This document shows, one piece after another, positions 1-9,937 of a DNA stretch of 64,000 bases. Under the pieces are notes generated by a model. It saw only the letters and a program-made list of their open reading frames with translations, was not told the origin of the DNA and ran no database searches. The stretch lies in assembly GCF_029637605.1 (NCBI RefSeq), contig NZ_CP121261.1, positions 3,844,001-3,908,000 on the forward strand, given 5' to 3'. Numbering within the stretch: the first letter of the stretch is position 1; each line of letters begins with the position of its first letter. Position numbers and translations under genes: made by a program. The DNA is from Achromobacter spanius (GTDB lineage: Bacteria > Pseudomonadota > Gammaproteobacteria > Burkholderiales > Burkholderiaceae_B).

Positions 1-881
1 TGCCCGGCGGCAATGTGCTGAACCCACGCCGCCATCCGCCGCAACTAAGCCCGACCAAGCTAGCGGATACGCCGTACCTGAACTTTCCGTTGCGCAACGT
101 CAACCCGGACGCGGTGGATGTATTGAGCGATGACCAGGTGCTGCTGTCGATGCAGTATTCGACGCAGTGGGATGCGTTGGCGCACGTGGGTGCCCTGTTT
201 GACGCCGATGGCGATGGCAAGCCCGAGCTGCGCTACTACAACGGCTTTCAGGCGGGTGTGGACGTGGTCGGCCCGGCGGATAGCGAACATACCGGCTGCG
301 GTTGCTCAACCGGCGGCCCGTCCGCGGCGCTGAAGCTGGGCGTGGAGAATCTGGCGCAGAAAGGAATGCAGGGGCGTGGCGTGCTGGTGGACCTGTTCCG
401 CCACTACGGCCCGGGCCGCACGCTGATCGGCCATGCCGAGTTGATGCATGTGCTGGAGAAGGATGGCGTCACGGTGGAGCCCGGCGACATGCTGGTGCTG
501 CGCACAGGCTACGCCGAGGCCGTCGTGGCGATGAACGGCACGCCGGATCCGGAAGTGCTGCATACGTACGGCGCGGCGCTGGACGGTACGGACACGGCCT
601 TGCTGCAATGGATCACGGACAGCGGCATCGCCGCGATCTGCGCGGACAACTACGCGGTCGAGGCTTACCCGGCACGCGAAAAGACCGGCCCGCGCGCAAT
701 GTTGCCGCTGCATCACCATTGTCTGTTCAAGCTGGGATTGCCGCTGGCGGAGCTTTGGTATTTGAAAGACCTGGCGGAGTTTTTGCAGGCGAATGGCAGG
801 CATCATTTCATGCTGACCGCCCCACCGCTGCGTTTGCCGCACGCGATCGGGTCACCGGTAACGCCAATCGCGACTGCTTGA
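1..881 (+). CDS. Cyclase family protein (kynurenine formamidase-like), 5' end outside window
   Basis: Metal-dependent hydrolase of the cyclase / kynurenine formamidase family. The open frame runs in from the window edge (PGGN precedes the first in-window start-like codon at position 15), so the N-terminus is missing and about 290 residues are visible. The metal-site segment reads STQWDALAHVG, a variant of the family's H-G-T-H-x-D motif. The C-terminus LTAPPLRLPHAIGSPVTPIA is typical of the large-cyclase branch. The substrate is unknown. The 122-bp repeat array begins exactly at the stop codon, and a 29-bp exact copy of codons near the 3' end recurs at 30743-30771. Confidence 0.8.
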   Translation, partial: PGGNVLNPRRHPPQLSPTKLADTPYLNFPLRNVNPDAVDVLSDDQVLLSMQYSTQWDALAHVGALFDADGDGKPELRYYNGFQAGVDVVGPADSEHTGCGCSTGGPSAALKLGVENLAQKGMQGRGVLVDLFRHYGPGRTLIGHAELMHVLEKDGVTVEPGDMLVLRTGYAEAVVAMNGTPDPEVLHTYGAALDGTDTALLQWITDSGIAAICADNYAVEAYPAREKTGPRAMLPLHHHCLFKLGLPLAELWYLKDLAEFLQANGRHHFMLTAPPLRLPHAIGSPVTPIATA

Positions 882-1558
882 TGGGTTTCGCGCGATTTCC
901 ATTGTGTTCCTTGCGGATGCCTTCTCGCGCTGCACCCATCCTACGGGTTGATGGATGGTGGCGGGGTTGTGGCGGGATGGGTTGTGATGTCACCGCTGCA
1001 TGATGGGTTTCGCGCGATTTCCATTGTGTTCCTTGCGGATGCCTTCTCGCGCTGCACCCATCCTACGGGTTGATGGATGGTGGCGGGGTTGTGGCTGGAT
1101 GGGTTGTGATGTCACCGCTGCATGATGGGTTTCGCGCGATTTCGATTGTGTTCCTTGCGGATGCCTTCTCGCGCTGCACCCATCCTACGGGTTGATGGAT
1201 GGTGGCGGGGTTGTGGCTGGATGGGTTGTGGTGTCACCGCTGCATGATGGGTTTCGCGCGATGGGCGTTGCGTTCCTTGCGAAGGCCGGCACGCGCTGCA
1301 CCCATCCTACGGGTTGATGGATGGTGGCGGGGTTGTGGCTGGATGGGTTGTGATGTCACCGCTGCATGATGGGTTTCGCGCGATTTCCATTGTGTTCCTT
1401 GCGGATGCCTTCTCGCGCTGCACCCATCCTACGGGTTGATGGATGGTGGCGGGGTTGTGGCGGGATGGGTTGTGATGTCGCCGCTGCATGATGGGGTTCG
1501 CGCGATTTCCATTGTGTTCCTTGCGGATGCCTTCTCGCGCTGCACCCATCCTACGGTC
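881..1558. repeat. Tandem array, about 5.5 units of 122 bp
   Basis: Units start at 881, 1003, 1125, 1247, 1369 and 1491, a constant spacing of 122 bp; the last unit is cut short at about 1558. Each unit starts ATGGGTTTCGCGCG, ends its first half with GCACCCATCCTACGG, and then carries a roughly 55-bp G-rich spacer. The units are nearly identical except the fourth, which differs inside its first half. Open frames through the array are artefacts of the 122-bp periodicity. Confidence 0.95.
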
Positions 1559-1565
1559 GTGAATT

Positions 1566-1744
1566 GTAGGATGGGTGCAGCGCGCCGGATTGATGGCAAG
1601 AACACTGCCGCGCATCGCGCGAAACCCATCAAGCGGCGGTGATGTTGTGGCTGGAATGGCGATGTAGCCACCGCTGTTTGATGGGTTTCGCGCGATTTGC
1701 GTTGTGTTCTTTGCGGATGCCTTCTCGCGCTGCACCCATCCTAC
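1566..1744. repeat. Composite palindromic repeat, copy A (179 bp)
   Basis: Outer arms are GTAGGATGGGTG at 1566 and its inverse CACCCATCCTAC ending at 1744. Inner arms are GCGCGAAACCCATC and GATGGGTTTCGCGC. It follows the tandem array directly and uses the same half-unit in both orientations. An element with the same boundaries, the same 179-bp length and the same following 8 bases (GTGCCTAT) lies at 30792-30970. The layout resembles REP doublets or non-autonomous palindromic elements. Confidence 0.85.
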
Positions 1745-1807
1745 GTGCCTATGAACGACGGCGCGGCGCGACGAATACCATCGCGTGCCTGTGCACGGCG
1801 TTGCCCC

Positions 1808-1880
1808 ACCACGATCATCCCTTCAGGCATGCACCACGATTATCCCTTCAGGCATGCATCACGATCATCCCTTCAGACAC
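1808..1880. repeat. Three tandem copies of a 25-bp sequence at the psiF stop codon
   Basis: Copies begin at 1808, 1833 and 1858 with the core CACGATCATCCCTTCAG. The third copy contains the stop codon and last codons of the PsiF-like gene on the minus strand. The two further copies lie downstream, so the gene's 3' end looks locally amplified, probably by slippage. Confidence 0.8.
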
Positions 1881-2191
1881 GTACTCATGAACGTCTTGCG
1901 CGCATCGCCCGTCAATTTTTGATCGCCCGCCTTGGCGTTGCAGTCTTTCATTTTTTGCTGCTGCGGCGTCAGCGGCTTGCCGGATGACGTTGTCTCGCCT
2001 TTCAGGCAACTGCTCATGTAGGCCTTGCGGTCGTCGCCCGTCTTGCCCGTGGCCGACTTATTGCATTCCGTCATGCGCTGCTGCTGCGGCGTGGGGGTCT
2101 TGGCGGGGGTAGCGGGGGTTTGGGCGTAGGCCCCAAAAAAACATGCGGACAACACCATGGCCGAGGCCATCCGAGTAGTACGGGAAAGCAT
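1865..2191 (-). CDS. PsiF-repeat family secreted protein
   Basis: Small exported protein of 108 residues. MLSRTTRMASAMVLSACFFGAYA is a signal peptide with an A-Y-A cleavage site. The mature part has two tandem PsiF repeats, each beginning T-P-Q-Q-Q and ending S-S/T-C-L-K-G with a paired cysteine. In E. coli PsiF is phosphate-starvation inducible; the function is unknown. The start at 2191 is preceded by GGGAGAAAACTC, a good ribosome site; an upstream in-frame start at 2326 is possible but would hide the signal peptide. A 25-bp tandem repeat overlaps the stop. Confidence 0.8.
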   Translation of the reverse strand: MLSRTTRMASAMVLSACFFGAYAQTPATPAKTPTPQQQRMTECNKSATGKTGDDRKAYMSSCLKGETTSSGKPLTPQQQKMKDCNAKAGDQKLTGDARKTFMSTCLKG

Positions 2192-2545
2192 GAGTTTTCT
2201 CCCTGGCGTGTAGGACCCGCCTGCGTGGATACACGCATCAGACCGGGCTGCCGGCCGGTTGCCGACCCGGCCATCATCGAACAAACCGCCACGCACCGCA
2301 AGCATCGGAAAGTTAGGAAAAGACAAGGCCGAAAAATCTCAATCTAGAGACATTCCGACGCATCCTTGTCATTAGCCGACGAATCTAGGAACAACCCACG
2401 CAACCTGTTACCGAATCATCCTTTTGACCCGTTGTGCATGGGCGCGGAAAGGTGTGAGATAGCCCTGTCCGCCCCAATAAGCGGATGGCGCAAACGGCGG
2501 CGCGGACAGCTAAGCGCCCCACCGCCGGCACACCTGGAGACCGCC
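2192..2545. other. Intergenic region between divergent psiF-like and FxLYD genes
   Basis: This 354-base stretch must hold promoters for both divergent small secreted proteins. It contains a short AT-richer patch around 2330-2400, but I see no convincing -35/-10 pair, operator palindrome or RNA gene. Confidence 0.5.
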
Positions 2546-2884
2546 ATGAAACTCGCCCTTGCTTCCCTTGCTTTGCTGGCCGGGATGTCCGGCGCCGCCA
2601 GCGCGCAAAACCTCACTTACGGCGTCACGCTGGGTAATGTGCAATCGGTACGCGACACCAACATCAATATGTCCACCATCACCGGGTCGCTGGCCAACCT
2701 GTCGGGTCGCCCCGTCTCCAGCGCGGTGCTGACTTACGTGCTGTACGACGCGCAAGGCCGCGAAGTGGGCCGGGTCAACGATGACGTGATCGGCCCGATT
2801 CCCCCGGGGCAGATCCGGCTGGTCAAGGCGGTGACGCCGCTGCAATTCACGAAGGTCACCGTGCTGGACGTCCGGGCGCAATAG
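2546..2884 (+). CDS. FxLYD-type small exported protein
   Basis: Predicted exported protein of 112 residues. The signal peptide MKLALASLALLAGMSGAASA is followed by a single beta-sandwich domain: V-T-G-S-L-A-N-L-S-G, Y-V-L-Y-D-A-Q-G-R-E-V-G and a final F-T-K-V-T-V-L-D-V. This is the pattern of the FxLYD family, which has no defined activity. The start at 2546 has CTGGAGA eight bases upstream; longer in-frame readings from 2366 lack a signal peptide at the N-terminus. A strong hairpin terminator follows at 2977. Confidence 0.75.
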   Translation: MKLALASLALLAGMSGAASAQNLTYGVTLGNVQSVRDTNINMSTITGSLANLSGRPVSSAVLTYVLYDAQGREVGRVNDDVIGPIPPGQIRLVKAVTPLQFTKVTVLDVRAQ

Positions 2885-2976
2885 GCCGACGCGGCAAAAA
2901 CCCTTATTCAAGCAGGGTTTAGACAGGCAGTTGTAGGGGCAAATATGGGAAAATTCCGCTTGCCGACTCGATAACA

Positions 2977-3002
2977 GGGGCTTCCAAACGAAGCCCCTTA
3001 TT
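2977..3002 (+). terminator. Rho-independent terminator after the FxLYD gene
   Basis: GGGGCTTC at 2977-2984 pairs with GAAGCCCC at 2990-2997 across a five-base loop and is followed by TTATT. Confidence 0.75.
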
Positions 3003-3054
3003 GCGTCTGTCGGCGTGCCAGCAAGCCTGGCCTAGATACTAGGAAGCCACCACC

Positions 3055-3705
3055 ATGTTCCCCAAAAGACTCACCGAAGGCTATCAATCATTCCTGGACG
3101 GCCGTTTCCATTCGGAAAGCAGCCGCTATCAAAAACTTGCCGAACTGGGGCAAAGCCCGGAAATCCTGCTTATTGGCTGCTGCGATTCGCGCGTGTCGCC
3201 GGAAGTGATCTTTGATGCCGGCCCGGGCGAGATGTTCGTGGTGCGCAACGTTGCCAACCTGGTTCCGCCCTGTGAGCCGGATTCCGAATCGTCCTACCAC
3301 GGCACCAGCGCCGCCATCGAGTTCGCGGTCAACGGCCTGAACGTAAAGCACATCGTCGTGCTGGGTCACGCCTCTTGCGGCGGCATCCGTTCTTTCTTCG
3401 ACGATGCCAAGCCGCTGTCCAAGGGCGACTTCATCGGCAAGTGGATGTCGCAGATCGAACCGATGGCCGAGCGCCTGGGCCCCGGATCGGGCGACCGCCA
3501 GACCAAGCTCAAGCGCCTGGAACTGGCCGTCGTCGAGCACAGCCTGAACAACTTGATGACCTTCCCGTCCATCCGCCGCCGCGTGGAAAAGGGCGAACTG
3601 GAATTGCACGGCACCTACTTCGGCGTGGCCACCGGCGTGCTGTTCCTGCGCGATCCGGCAACGGGTGAATTCAACCCTTGCCTGGAAACCGGCGTCACCG
3701 AATAA
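3055..3705 (+). CDS. can: Beta-class carbonic anhydrase
   Basis: Reversible hydration of CO2 to bicarbonate in the cytoplasm. The 216-residue length is normal for the bacterial beta class. The zinc site is complete: C42-x-D44-S-R46 (from GCCDSRVSPE) and H105-A-S-C108-G-G, with the Asp-Arg dyad present. VVRNVAN, the family's second conserved block, is at 62-68. The start has a purine-rich AGGAAG upstream. It stands alone between a terminator and a glutathione transferase-like gene. The symbol is by analogy with E. coli can. Confidence 0.92.
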   Translation: MFPKRLTEGYQSFLDGRFHSESSRYQKLAELGQSPEILLIGCCDSRVSPEVIFDAGPGEMFVVRNVANLVPPCEPDSESSYHGTSAAIEFAVNGLNVKHIVVLGHASCGGIRSFFDDAKPLSKGDFIGKWMSQIEPMAERLGPGSGDRQTKLKRLELAVVEHSLNNLMTFPSIRRRVEKGELELHGTYFGVATGVLFLRDPATGEFNPCLETGVTE

Positions 3706-3777
3706 GGCGCATATCCGGTACGCTTGCGGCTGCTTTTCGCTTTGTTCAAAGACGCTACGCAACCGACAAGGACCGCT

Positions 3778-4386
3778 ATGAAATTGTTTTTCTCGCCGGC
3801 TTCACCCTTCGTGCGCAAATGCATGGTCATTGCCCACGAACTGAACCTGACAGAACGCATTGAAAAACTGCCCAGCGCCGCTGGCCCCGTCGCCCGCGAC
3901 AAGACCATCATCCCCAGCAACCCGCTGGGCAAGGTGCCCACCTTGATCACGGACGACGGCCAGGTGCTGTACGACAGCCGCGTCATCTGCGAATACCTGA
4001 ACGACCTGGGCGGCGGCACGCTGTTCCCCGCGAACGGCCGCGCGCGCTGGCAGGCGCTGGCTGATCAGGCCTTGGGCGATGGCGTCATGGACGCGGCGCT
4101 GCTGGCTCGCTATGAAACCGCCCTGCGCCCGGAAGCCTTGCGCTGGTCCGATTGGGTCGACGGCCAGATGAGCAAGGCGCACGATGCGCTGGCGCAACTG
4201 GAAAAGAACGTGGCCAGCCTGGAAGGCCGAGTGGATATCGGCACCATCACCATCGGCTGCGCCTTGGGCTACCTGGACTTCCGTTTCGCCAGCTACGACT
4301 GGCGCAGCACCCACCCCGGCGTTGCCGCATGGTTCAAAACCTTCAACGCACGCCCGTCGATGCAGGCAACCCTGCCCCCGACCTGA
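3778..4386 (+). CDS. Glutathione S-transferase family protein
   Basis: Cytosolic GST-fold protein of 202 residues. The thioredoxin-like N-terminal half has MKLFFSPASPFVRKCMV with S-P-F-V-R-K at the glutathione-activating position, then N-P-L-G-K-V-P-T-L (cis-proline) and the D-S-R-V-I-C-E-Y glutathione contact. A helical C-terminal domain follows (DQALGDGVMDAALLARYE). The start at 3778 is chosen because the fold begins exactly there; an in-frame start at 3724 adds 18 poorly conserved residues. Substrate unknown. Confidence 0.85.
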   Translation: MKLFFSPASPFVRKCMVIAHELNLTERIEKLPSAAGPVARDKTIIPSNPLGKVPTLITDDGQVLYDSRVICEYLNDLGGGTLFPANGRARWQALADQALGDGVMDAALLARYETALRPEALRWSDWVDGQMSKAHDALAQLEKNVASLEGRVDIGTITIGCALGYLDFRFASYDWRSTHPGVAAWFKTFNARPSMQATLPPT

Positions 4387-4545
4387 CACGGTTACGCCTT
4401 GACGCCTAGTGCGACGGGCTGACACGACGCCGCGCCCGCAACGCGGTAAATTTTGACGCAGGAAGTTCTGACGCCAAATATTGAACTTGTCAGCCCCCGG
4501 CAGAACCAAACCTCTGGTTCTTGTCGACTCGCACAGGGAGCAAGG

Positions 4546-5157
4546 ATGAACGTCACTGCGATCTCCCCCGTTGCCCGCGTTGCCGCGCCCTACTCGGCGC
4601 ATATCGCGCGGGTAGACGACACCCGCCCCAGTTGGGAAGCCGAACGCCTGGCCCAGACAGCTGCCACGCGCGAGGCCCAGCGCAGCGCGCAGGCGCAAGC
4701 CGCGTGGGAAGCCCGGCGCGTTGCCCGCGTACGTGAAACAGCTGAAGCGGCTGATTCCGCCAAAGCGGCCAACGCCACCGAATCTCCGTCACAAACCATA
4801 CACGCCCGCGCCGACGCGGCCACCCTGGCGGCGGCCGACGCGCTGCCCAAGCTGGATATCTTTCGCGATCAATACGCGGACTCGCGCCTGCGCCGCGCCC
4901 TTGACGCGTACGCCGCCCAACCCGATCCGGTGGCCCAGCGCGCCGGCAACGCGAACGACCTGGGCACCATCGAAGGCCTGATGCCCTTGCAGGCGTATCG
5001 CGTTGCGATGGCCAACCCGCAGGTGCAGGAACTGCAAACCGCCGTGGCCATGAAGGCGGCGTCGGTGGCAGTGCCGGCGGTGGCCAACATCGGCGCCACC
5101 GAAAACGCCACGGACAACGCACGTTATCGTCCCGGGTTTGCACCCGCCACTTCCTGA
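4546..5157 (+). CDS. Hypothetical protein, alanine-rich with a charged helical segment
   Basis: I do not recognise this 203-residue protein. Residues about 25-80 are rich in Ala, Glu, Arg and Gln and look like a continuous charged helix. The middle (LPKLDIFRDQYADSRLRRALDAYAAQ) looks more globular. There is no signal peptide and no obvious membrane segment. The start at 4546 has AGGGAGCAAGG upstream. A small hairpin (AGAACCA at 4502 with TGGTTCT at 4515) lies in the leader. Third-position GC is as high as in its neighbours, which supports real coding. It ends at a strong bidirectional terminator. Confidence 0.65.
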   Translation: MNVTAISPVARVAAPYSAHIARVDDTRPSWEAERLAQTAATREAQRSAQAQAAWEARRVARVRETAEAADSAKAANATESPSQTIHARADAATLAAADALPKLDIFRDQYADSRLRRALDAYAAQPDPVAQRAGNANDLGTIEGLMPLQAYRVAMANPQVQELQTAVAMKAASVAVPAVANIGATENATDNARYRPGFAPATS

Positions 5158-5194
5158 GCGCTGTACCGCGCTCAGCCCACGACGCGCCATATTA

Positions 5195-5229
5195 AAAAGG
5201 CCGCCTGAGTATCAATCAGGCGGCCTTTC
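5195..5229. terminator. Bidirectional terminator between convergent genes
   Basis: AAAGGCCGCCTGA (5196-5208) pairs with TCAGGCGGCCTTT (5216-5228). The A-run on one side and T-run on the other allow it to serve both the unknown plus-strand gene and the DUF3100 gene on the minus strand. Confidence 0.85.
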
Positions 5230-5248
5230 GCTATTCAGCGCGGTCAGA

Positions 5249-6586
5249 TCAGTGGAAGAATTCCGCGATCATCGTGGCGCCCATGAAGGTGCCGGCATTG
5301 GCGGCCAAGGACACCACCACGATCTTCCAGCCCAGCTTGCGGAAGGCGGGCAGATCCTTCAGGATCGACAGCCCGGCCATGGCCAGGATCACGGTGGTGA
5401 ACGGCAGGAAGTTCACCTTGCCGACCAGCGCGATGATCTGGTCCGAGTACGGCAGCACGCCGGGGCAGCCCGCGGTCATGGCAATCAGCGACAGCACGAA
5501 CACGGCCGGCAGCTTGGGCACCACACGCAGGATCAGATCGGTCAACACCACCAGCAGGATGATGATGCCCATGCCCGGCAGCGCGTCCATGAACGGCACG
5601 TTGTAGCCCAGGCGGTTACCCACCAGCGCAAACAGGCCGCAGATGACATAGGCGGTCAGGCGGTCACCAAAGCCCAATTTGGAGTTATGCGCCGGCACGT
5701 CTTCCGACACACTGTTGTCGACCACGGCTTCATCGGACTTGCCGCGCGAAAAGCGGCCCAGCACGGGTTCCAGCTTGCCGTACAGGAAGATGGTGGTCGG
5801 CAGCGAAATGAACAGCGTGAAGTACACGCCCACCACCGTCGTCAGCAAGTTGGCGGCGGCGGCCAGCGCGGCTACCTGGTGCGCCATTTCGGGCGTCTGC
5901 TGAGACGCGATGGCGCCCACGCCGGCGGCCATCATGCTGCCCGAACCGACGCCTGCGCCCATGGCCAGCGATCGCGGATCAAAAATATTCAGGCTGGTGA
6001 TGAAGCCCGCCATCAGCGCCACGAACAGCGCACCGATCACGGTGCCCGTGATGTACTCGGCCATCACGCCACGACCTTCCGGTGAATTCATGCCGTAACG
6101 CTCGCCAATGATGGCCAGGCTGGGCTCGCGGCCCACCGAGAACGTGGCGCCGATGGCTTCACGCTTGATGCCCAGCAACAGCGCCAACGGCAGGCCGATG
6201 GCCATGGTGCCGAAGAAGTGGCCGAATTCCTGAAACACCAGCGCCCAGCCGGCTTCGCGCACCTGCGGCAGCGCGCCGCCCACCATCAGGCCCAGCTTGG
6301 CCAGGAACGGCAGCAAGGCGTATTGCAGATAGCCGCTGATGCGGGTCTGCATGGCTTTGTCGATGGCGCTGCCCACGGGCAGCCGCTGGCCAAAAGCCGC
6401 CACGATGGCGCCAATGAAGATGGCCCAAAGCATCGGTTGCAGAACGATCTTGCCCGGGCCCACCGAAAACGTGACGCTGCCGATCGCTTCGGAAATGACC
6501 ACCACCAACAAGATGGCGGCAAGCATTCGAACGCGGGCGGATAGCGACATGGAAGGCGCGGCCAGACTGGCGCTGGCGTAAGACAT
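5249..6586 (-). CDS. DUF3100 domain integral membrane protein (putative transporter)
   Basis: Polytopic inner-membrane protein of 445 residues with about ten or more hydrophobic helices and several glycine-rich stretches (GAGVGSGSMMAAGVGAIA), matching my memory of DUF3100 proteins. The hydrophilic break EPVLGRFSRGKSDEAVVDNSV lies near the middle. Family members are uncharacterised; a transport role is inferred from topology. The start at 6586 (MSYASASLAAPS) has AGGGGAA seven bases upstream. A longer frame to 6862 runs through the GC-rich array and is rejected. It is divergent from a LysR gene that probably controls it. Confidence 0.75.
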   Translation of the reverse strand: MSYASASLAAPSMSLSARVRMLAAILLVVVISEAIGSVTFSVGPGKIVLQPMLWAIFIGAIVAAFGQRLPVGSAIDKAMQTRISGYLQYALLPFLAKLGLMVGGALPQVREAGWALVFQEFGHFFGTMAIGLPLALLLGIKREAIGATFSVGREPSLAIIGERYGMNSPEGRGVMAEYITGTVIGALFVALMAGFITSLNIFDPRSLAMGAGVGSGSMMAAGVGAIASQQTPEMAHQVAALAAAANLLTTVVGVYFTLFISLPTTIFLYGKLEPVLGRFSRGKSDEAVVDNSVSEDVPAHNSKLGFGDRLTAYVICGLFALVGNRLGYNVPFMDALPGMGIIILLVVLTDLILRVVPKLPAVFVLSLIAMTAGCPGVLPYSDQIIALVGKVNFLPFTTVILAMAGLSILKDLPAFRKLGWKIVVVSLAANAGTFMGATMIAEFFH

Positions 6587-6626
6587 CAAATTCCCCTGAT
6601 GAACGTGAGTATGTTTTCGTCGGTCC

Positions 6627-6730
6627 GGCGATCCGGCGGCCGGCGGTCGGCGATCCGGCGGCCGGCGGCCGGCGATCCGGCGGCCGGCGGTCGGCGATCC
6701 GGCGGCCGGCGATCCGGCGGCCGGCGATCC
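6627..6730. repeat. Iterated GGCGATCCGGCGGCC array in a divergent promoter region
   Basis: Five full copies of the 15-mer GGCGATCCGGCGGCC start at 6627, 6649, 6671, 6693 and 6708, with a partial sixth at 6723. The first three are followed by a 7-base GGCGGTC or GGCGGCC insert, giving 22-bp steps and then 15-bp steps. The array lies in the 368-bp gap between the DUF3100 gene and its divergent LysR gene. The rest of the gap (6731-6954) shows an AT-richer stretch near 6830-6890 but no motif I can name. Confidence 0.9.
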
Positions 6731-6954
6731 GGGCACTCGGCGGCGTGCGCGAACAGCAGGCGCGATTTTCGCCCGCGGGTCCGATCGGCAACCATGACAG
6801 CGCGCGGGCATAAGCGTTGCGTAAAATGCAACACACGGCCTTTTCCTGGGAAAATTTTGCACGGCATTCCAGCAAATACGGGTAAACCCTCATCTCCTAC
6901 TGTGGATCTGCCGCCGCACCCACCCCGCCAGTCGCCCGCCTTCAAGAGCCCGCC

Positions 6955-7863
6955 ATGGATGAAAAACTCGACGCCCGCCGCACCCACTATTTCATGCAGG
7001 TCATGAGCCGCGGTTCAGTGCGCGGCGCCGCCGAGGTGCTGGACATGGACCCGTCCGCCGTCAGCCGCGCCATCGCCGCACTGGAGCGCGACTGCGGCAT
7101 GGCGCTGTTCGAACGCCGAGGGCGCGGGGTCGTCCCCACCGACGCCGGCCACATCCTGGCGCGCTATGTAAAGCGCCAGCAGAACATCCAGGAAAGCTTC
7201 TTTTCCGAGATCGACAGCCTGCGCAACGCCGAACGCGGCCATATCGACCTGGTGCTGGGTGAAGGCTTCGTCGAGCTGATGTTCGACCGCGTCCTGCCCG
7301 GCTATTGGCGCAGCCACCCCGAGGTGACGTTGGACATCGACGTGGCGCGCACGTCGGAAATCGTGCAGCGCATCGTGGACGACCGCGCTTACATCGGGCT
7401 GGTGTTCCAGCCGCCCAACGACGCGCGCCTGCGCACGCACTATTCGCGCCCTGAGCCCATCCGCGCCATCGTGCAGCAAGATCACCCGCTGACGCTTCTG
7501 GGCCGGCCGCTGCTGTTGACGGACCTGGCCGATTATCCCGGCGCGTCGATGCAGGAAGGGTTCGGCGTGCGGCAGCACATCCAGGCCGCCGAAATCAGCG
7601 AACAGGTGCGGCTGCGCAATGTGCTGACGACGTCGTCCTTCAAGGCGTTGTGGCAGTTCGCGGCGGCGGGCATCGGGTATGCACTGACCCCGCCCATCGC
7701 CGTCACCGCCGACATGCGCGCCCAACGCCTGGCCAGCCTGCCGCTGGCCAACCCGATCCTGAACCAAGGCAGCCTGCACGTCCTGAGCCGCGCCGGCCGC
7801 CACATTTCCCCCGCGGCAAGAGAGCTGCTGGACCACATCGTGCGCGGAATCGGCGCAGCGTAG
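6955..7863 (+). CDS. LysR family transcriptional regulator
   Basis: LysR-type regulator of 302 residues. The N-terminal winged helix-turn-helix runs from about residue 8 to 66 (GSVRGAAEVLDMDPSAVSRA as recognition region, then FERRGRGVVPTDAG). The rest is the periplasmic-binding-protein-like effector domain, beginning about residue 92 (GHIDLVLGEGF). The divergent position to the DUF3100 gene, with the iterated array between, suggests local control of that gene. The effector is unknown. The start codon directly precedes MDEKLDARRTHYF, the normal family beginning. Confidence 0.88.
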   Translation: MDEKLDARRTHYFMQVMSRGSVRGAAEVLDMDPSAVSRAIAALERDCGMALFERRGRGVVPTDAGHILARYVKRQQNIQESFFSEIDSLRNAERGHIDLVLGEGFVELMFDRVLPGYWRSHPEVTLDIDVARTSEIVQRIVDDRAYIGLVFQPPNDARLRTHYSRPEPIRAIVQQDHPLTLLGRPLLLTDLADYPGASMQEGFGVRQHIQAAEISEQVRLRNVLTTSSFKALWQFAAAGIGYALTPPIAVTADMRAQRLASLPLANPILNQGSLHVLSRAGRHISPAARELLDHIVRGIGAA

Positions 7864-7878
7864 CGCCAATCGCTGATC

Positions 7879-8048
7879 GTAGGATGGGTGAAGCGCGGGA
7901 GGGCCGACAAAAGAACCCCAACGCCAAACGCGCGCAACCCATCGAACGGTGTTGGTGCCATGGCGGGAATTGCCGTGTGTTCACCGGCGTTTGATGGGTT
8001 TCGCGCGGTTGGCGTTGGGGTTCTTGCAAGTGACCTAATCGCGCTGAC
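7879..8048. repeat. Composite palindromic repeat, copy B (3' arm degraded)
   Basis: The outer left arm GTAGGATGGGTG is at 7879. Inner arms at 7913-7943 and 7993-8023 are inverted repeats of each other with 29 of 31 positions matching, enough for a very stable hairpin with a 49-base loop. The right outer arm is reduced to CGCGCTGACC near 8038. It is preceded by CGCCAATCGC, which also precedes the first repeat at the end of the cyclase gene (862-871) and, with one change, copy C. Confidence 0.8.
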
Positions 8049-8194
8049 CAGGCGGATCGCCGCCTTATTTTCTTATTACCATAATGACTTAGACGCTGAT
8101 ATCTGCTGCCTGTTACGGTTATGAATCCCCTTTTCCGCCGCCCCGCGCCGGGCGCAAAAAGGCTCGAACCGAGAAGACTACAAGGGCAGTAGAC
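8049..8194 (+). promoter_or_regulatory. Upstream region of the sulfite reductase gene
   Basis: An AT-rich island around 8066-8120 stands out in this high-GC DNA and probably holds the promoter. It includes TTAT-N4-ATAA at 8073-8084, an imperfect dyad that could bind a CysB-like regulator, but the assignment is a guess. The ribosome site is AAGGGCAG shortly before the ATG at 8195. Confidence 0.35.

Positions 8195-9929
<1,735 letters not shown>

Positions 9930-9937
<8 letters not shown>

Noticed and set aside
881..1558. Tandem array considered as a CRISPR
   Set aside because: The whole 122-bp unit is repeated, including the spacer; there are no unique spacers and no cas genes.
1307..1735. Open frames with repeated MQREKASA.../GWVQREKASARNT peptides in the 122-bp array
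   Set aside because: The peptides simply translate the tandem repeat; there is no ribosome site or family match.
6599..7006. Frames of RRSGGRRSAIRRPAAGD-type repeats upstream of the LysR gene
   Set aside because: They are translations of the GGCGATCC array; the true starts of both flanking genes lie outside it.
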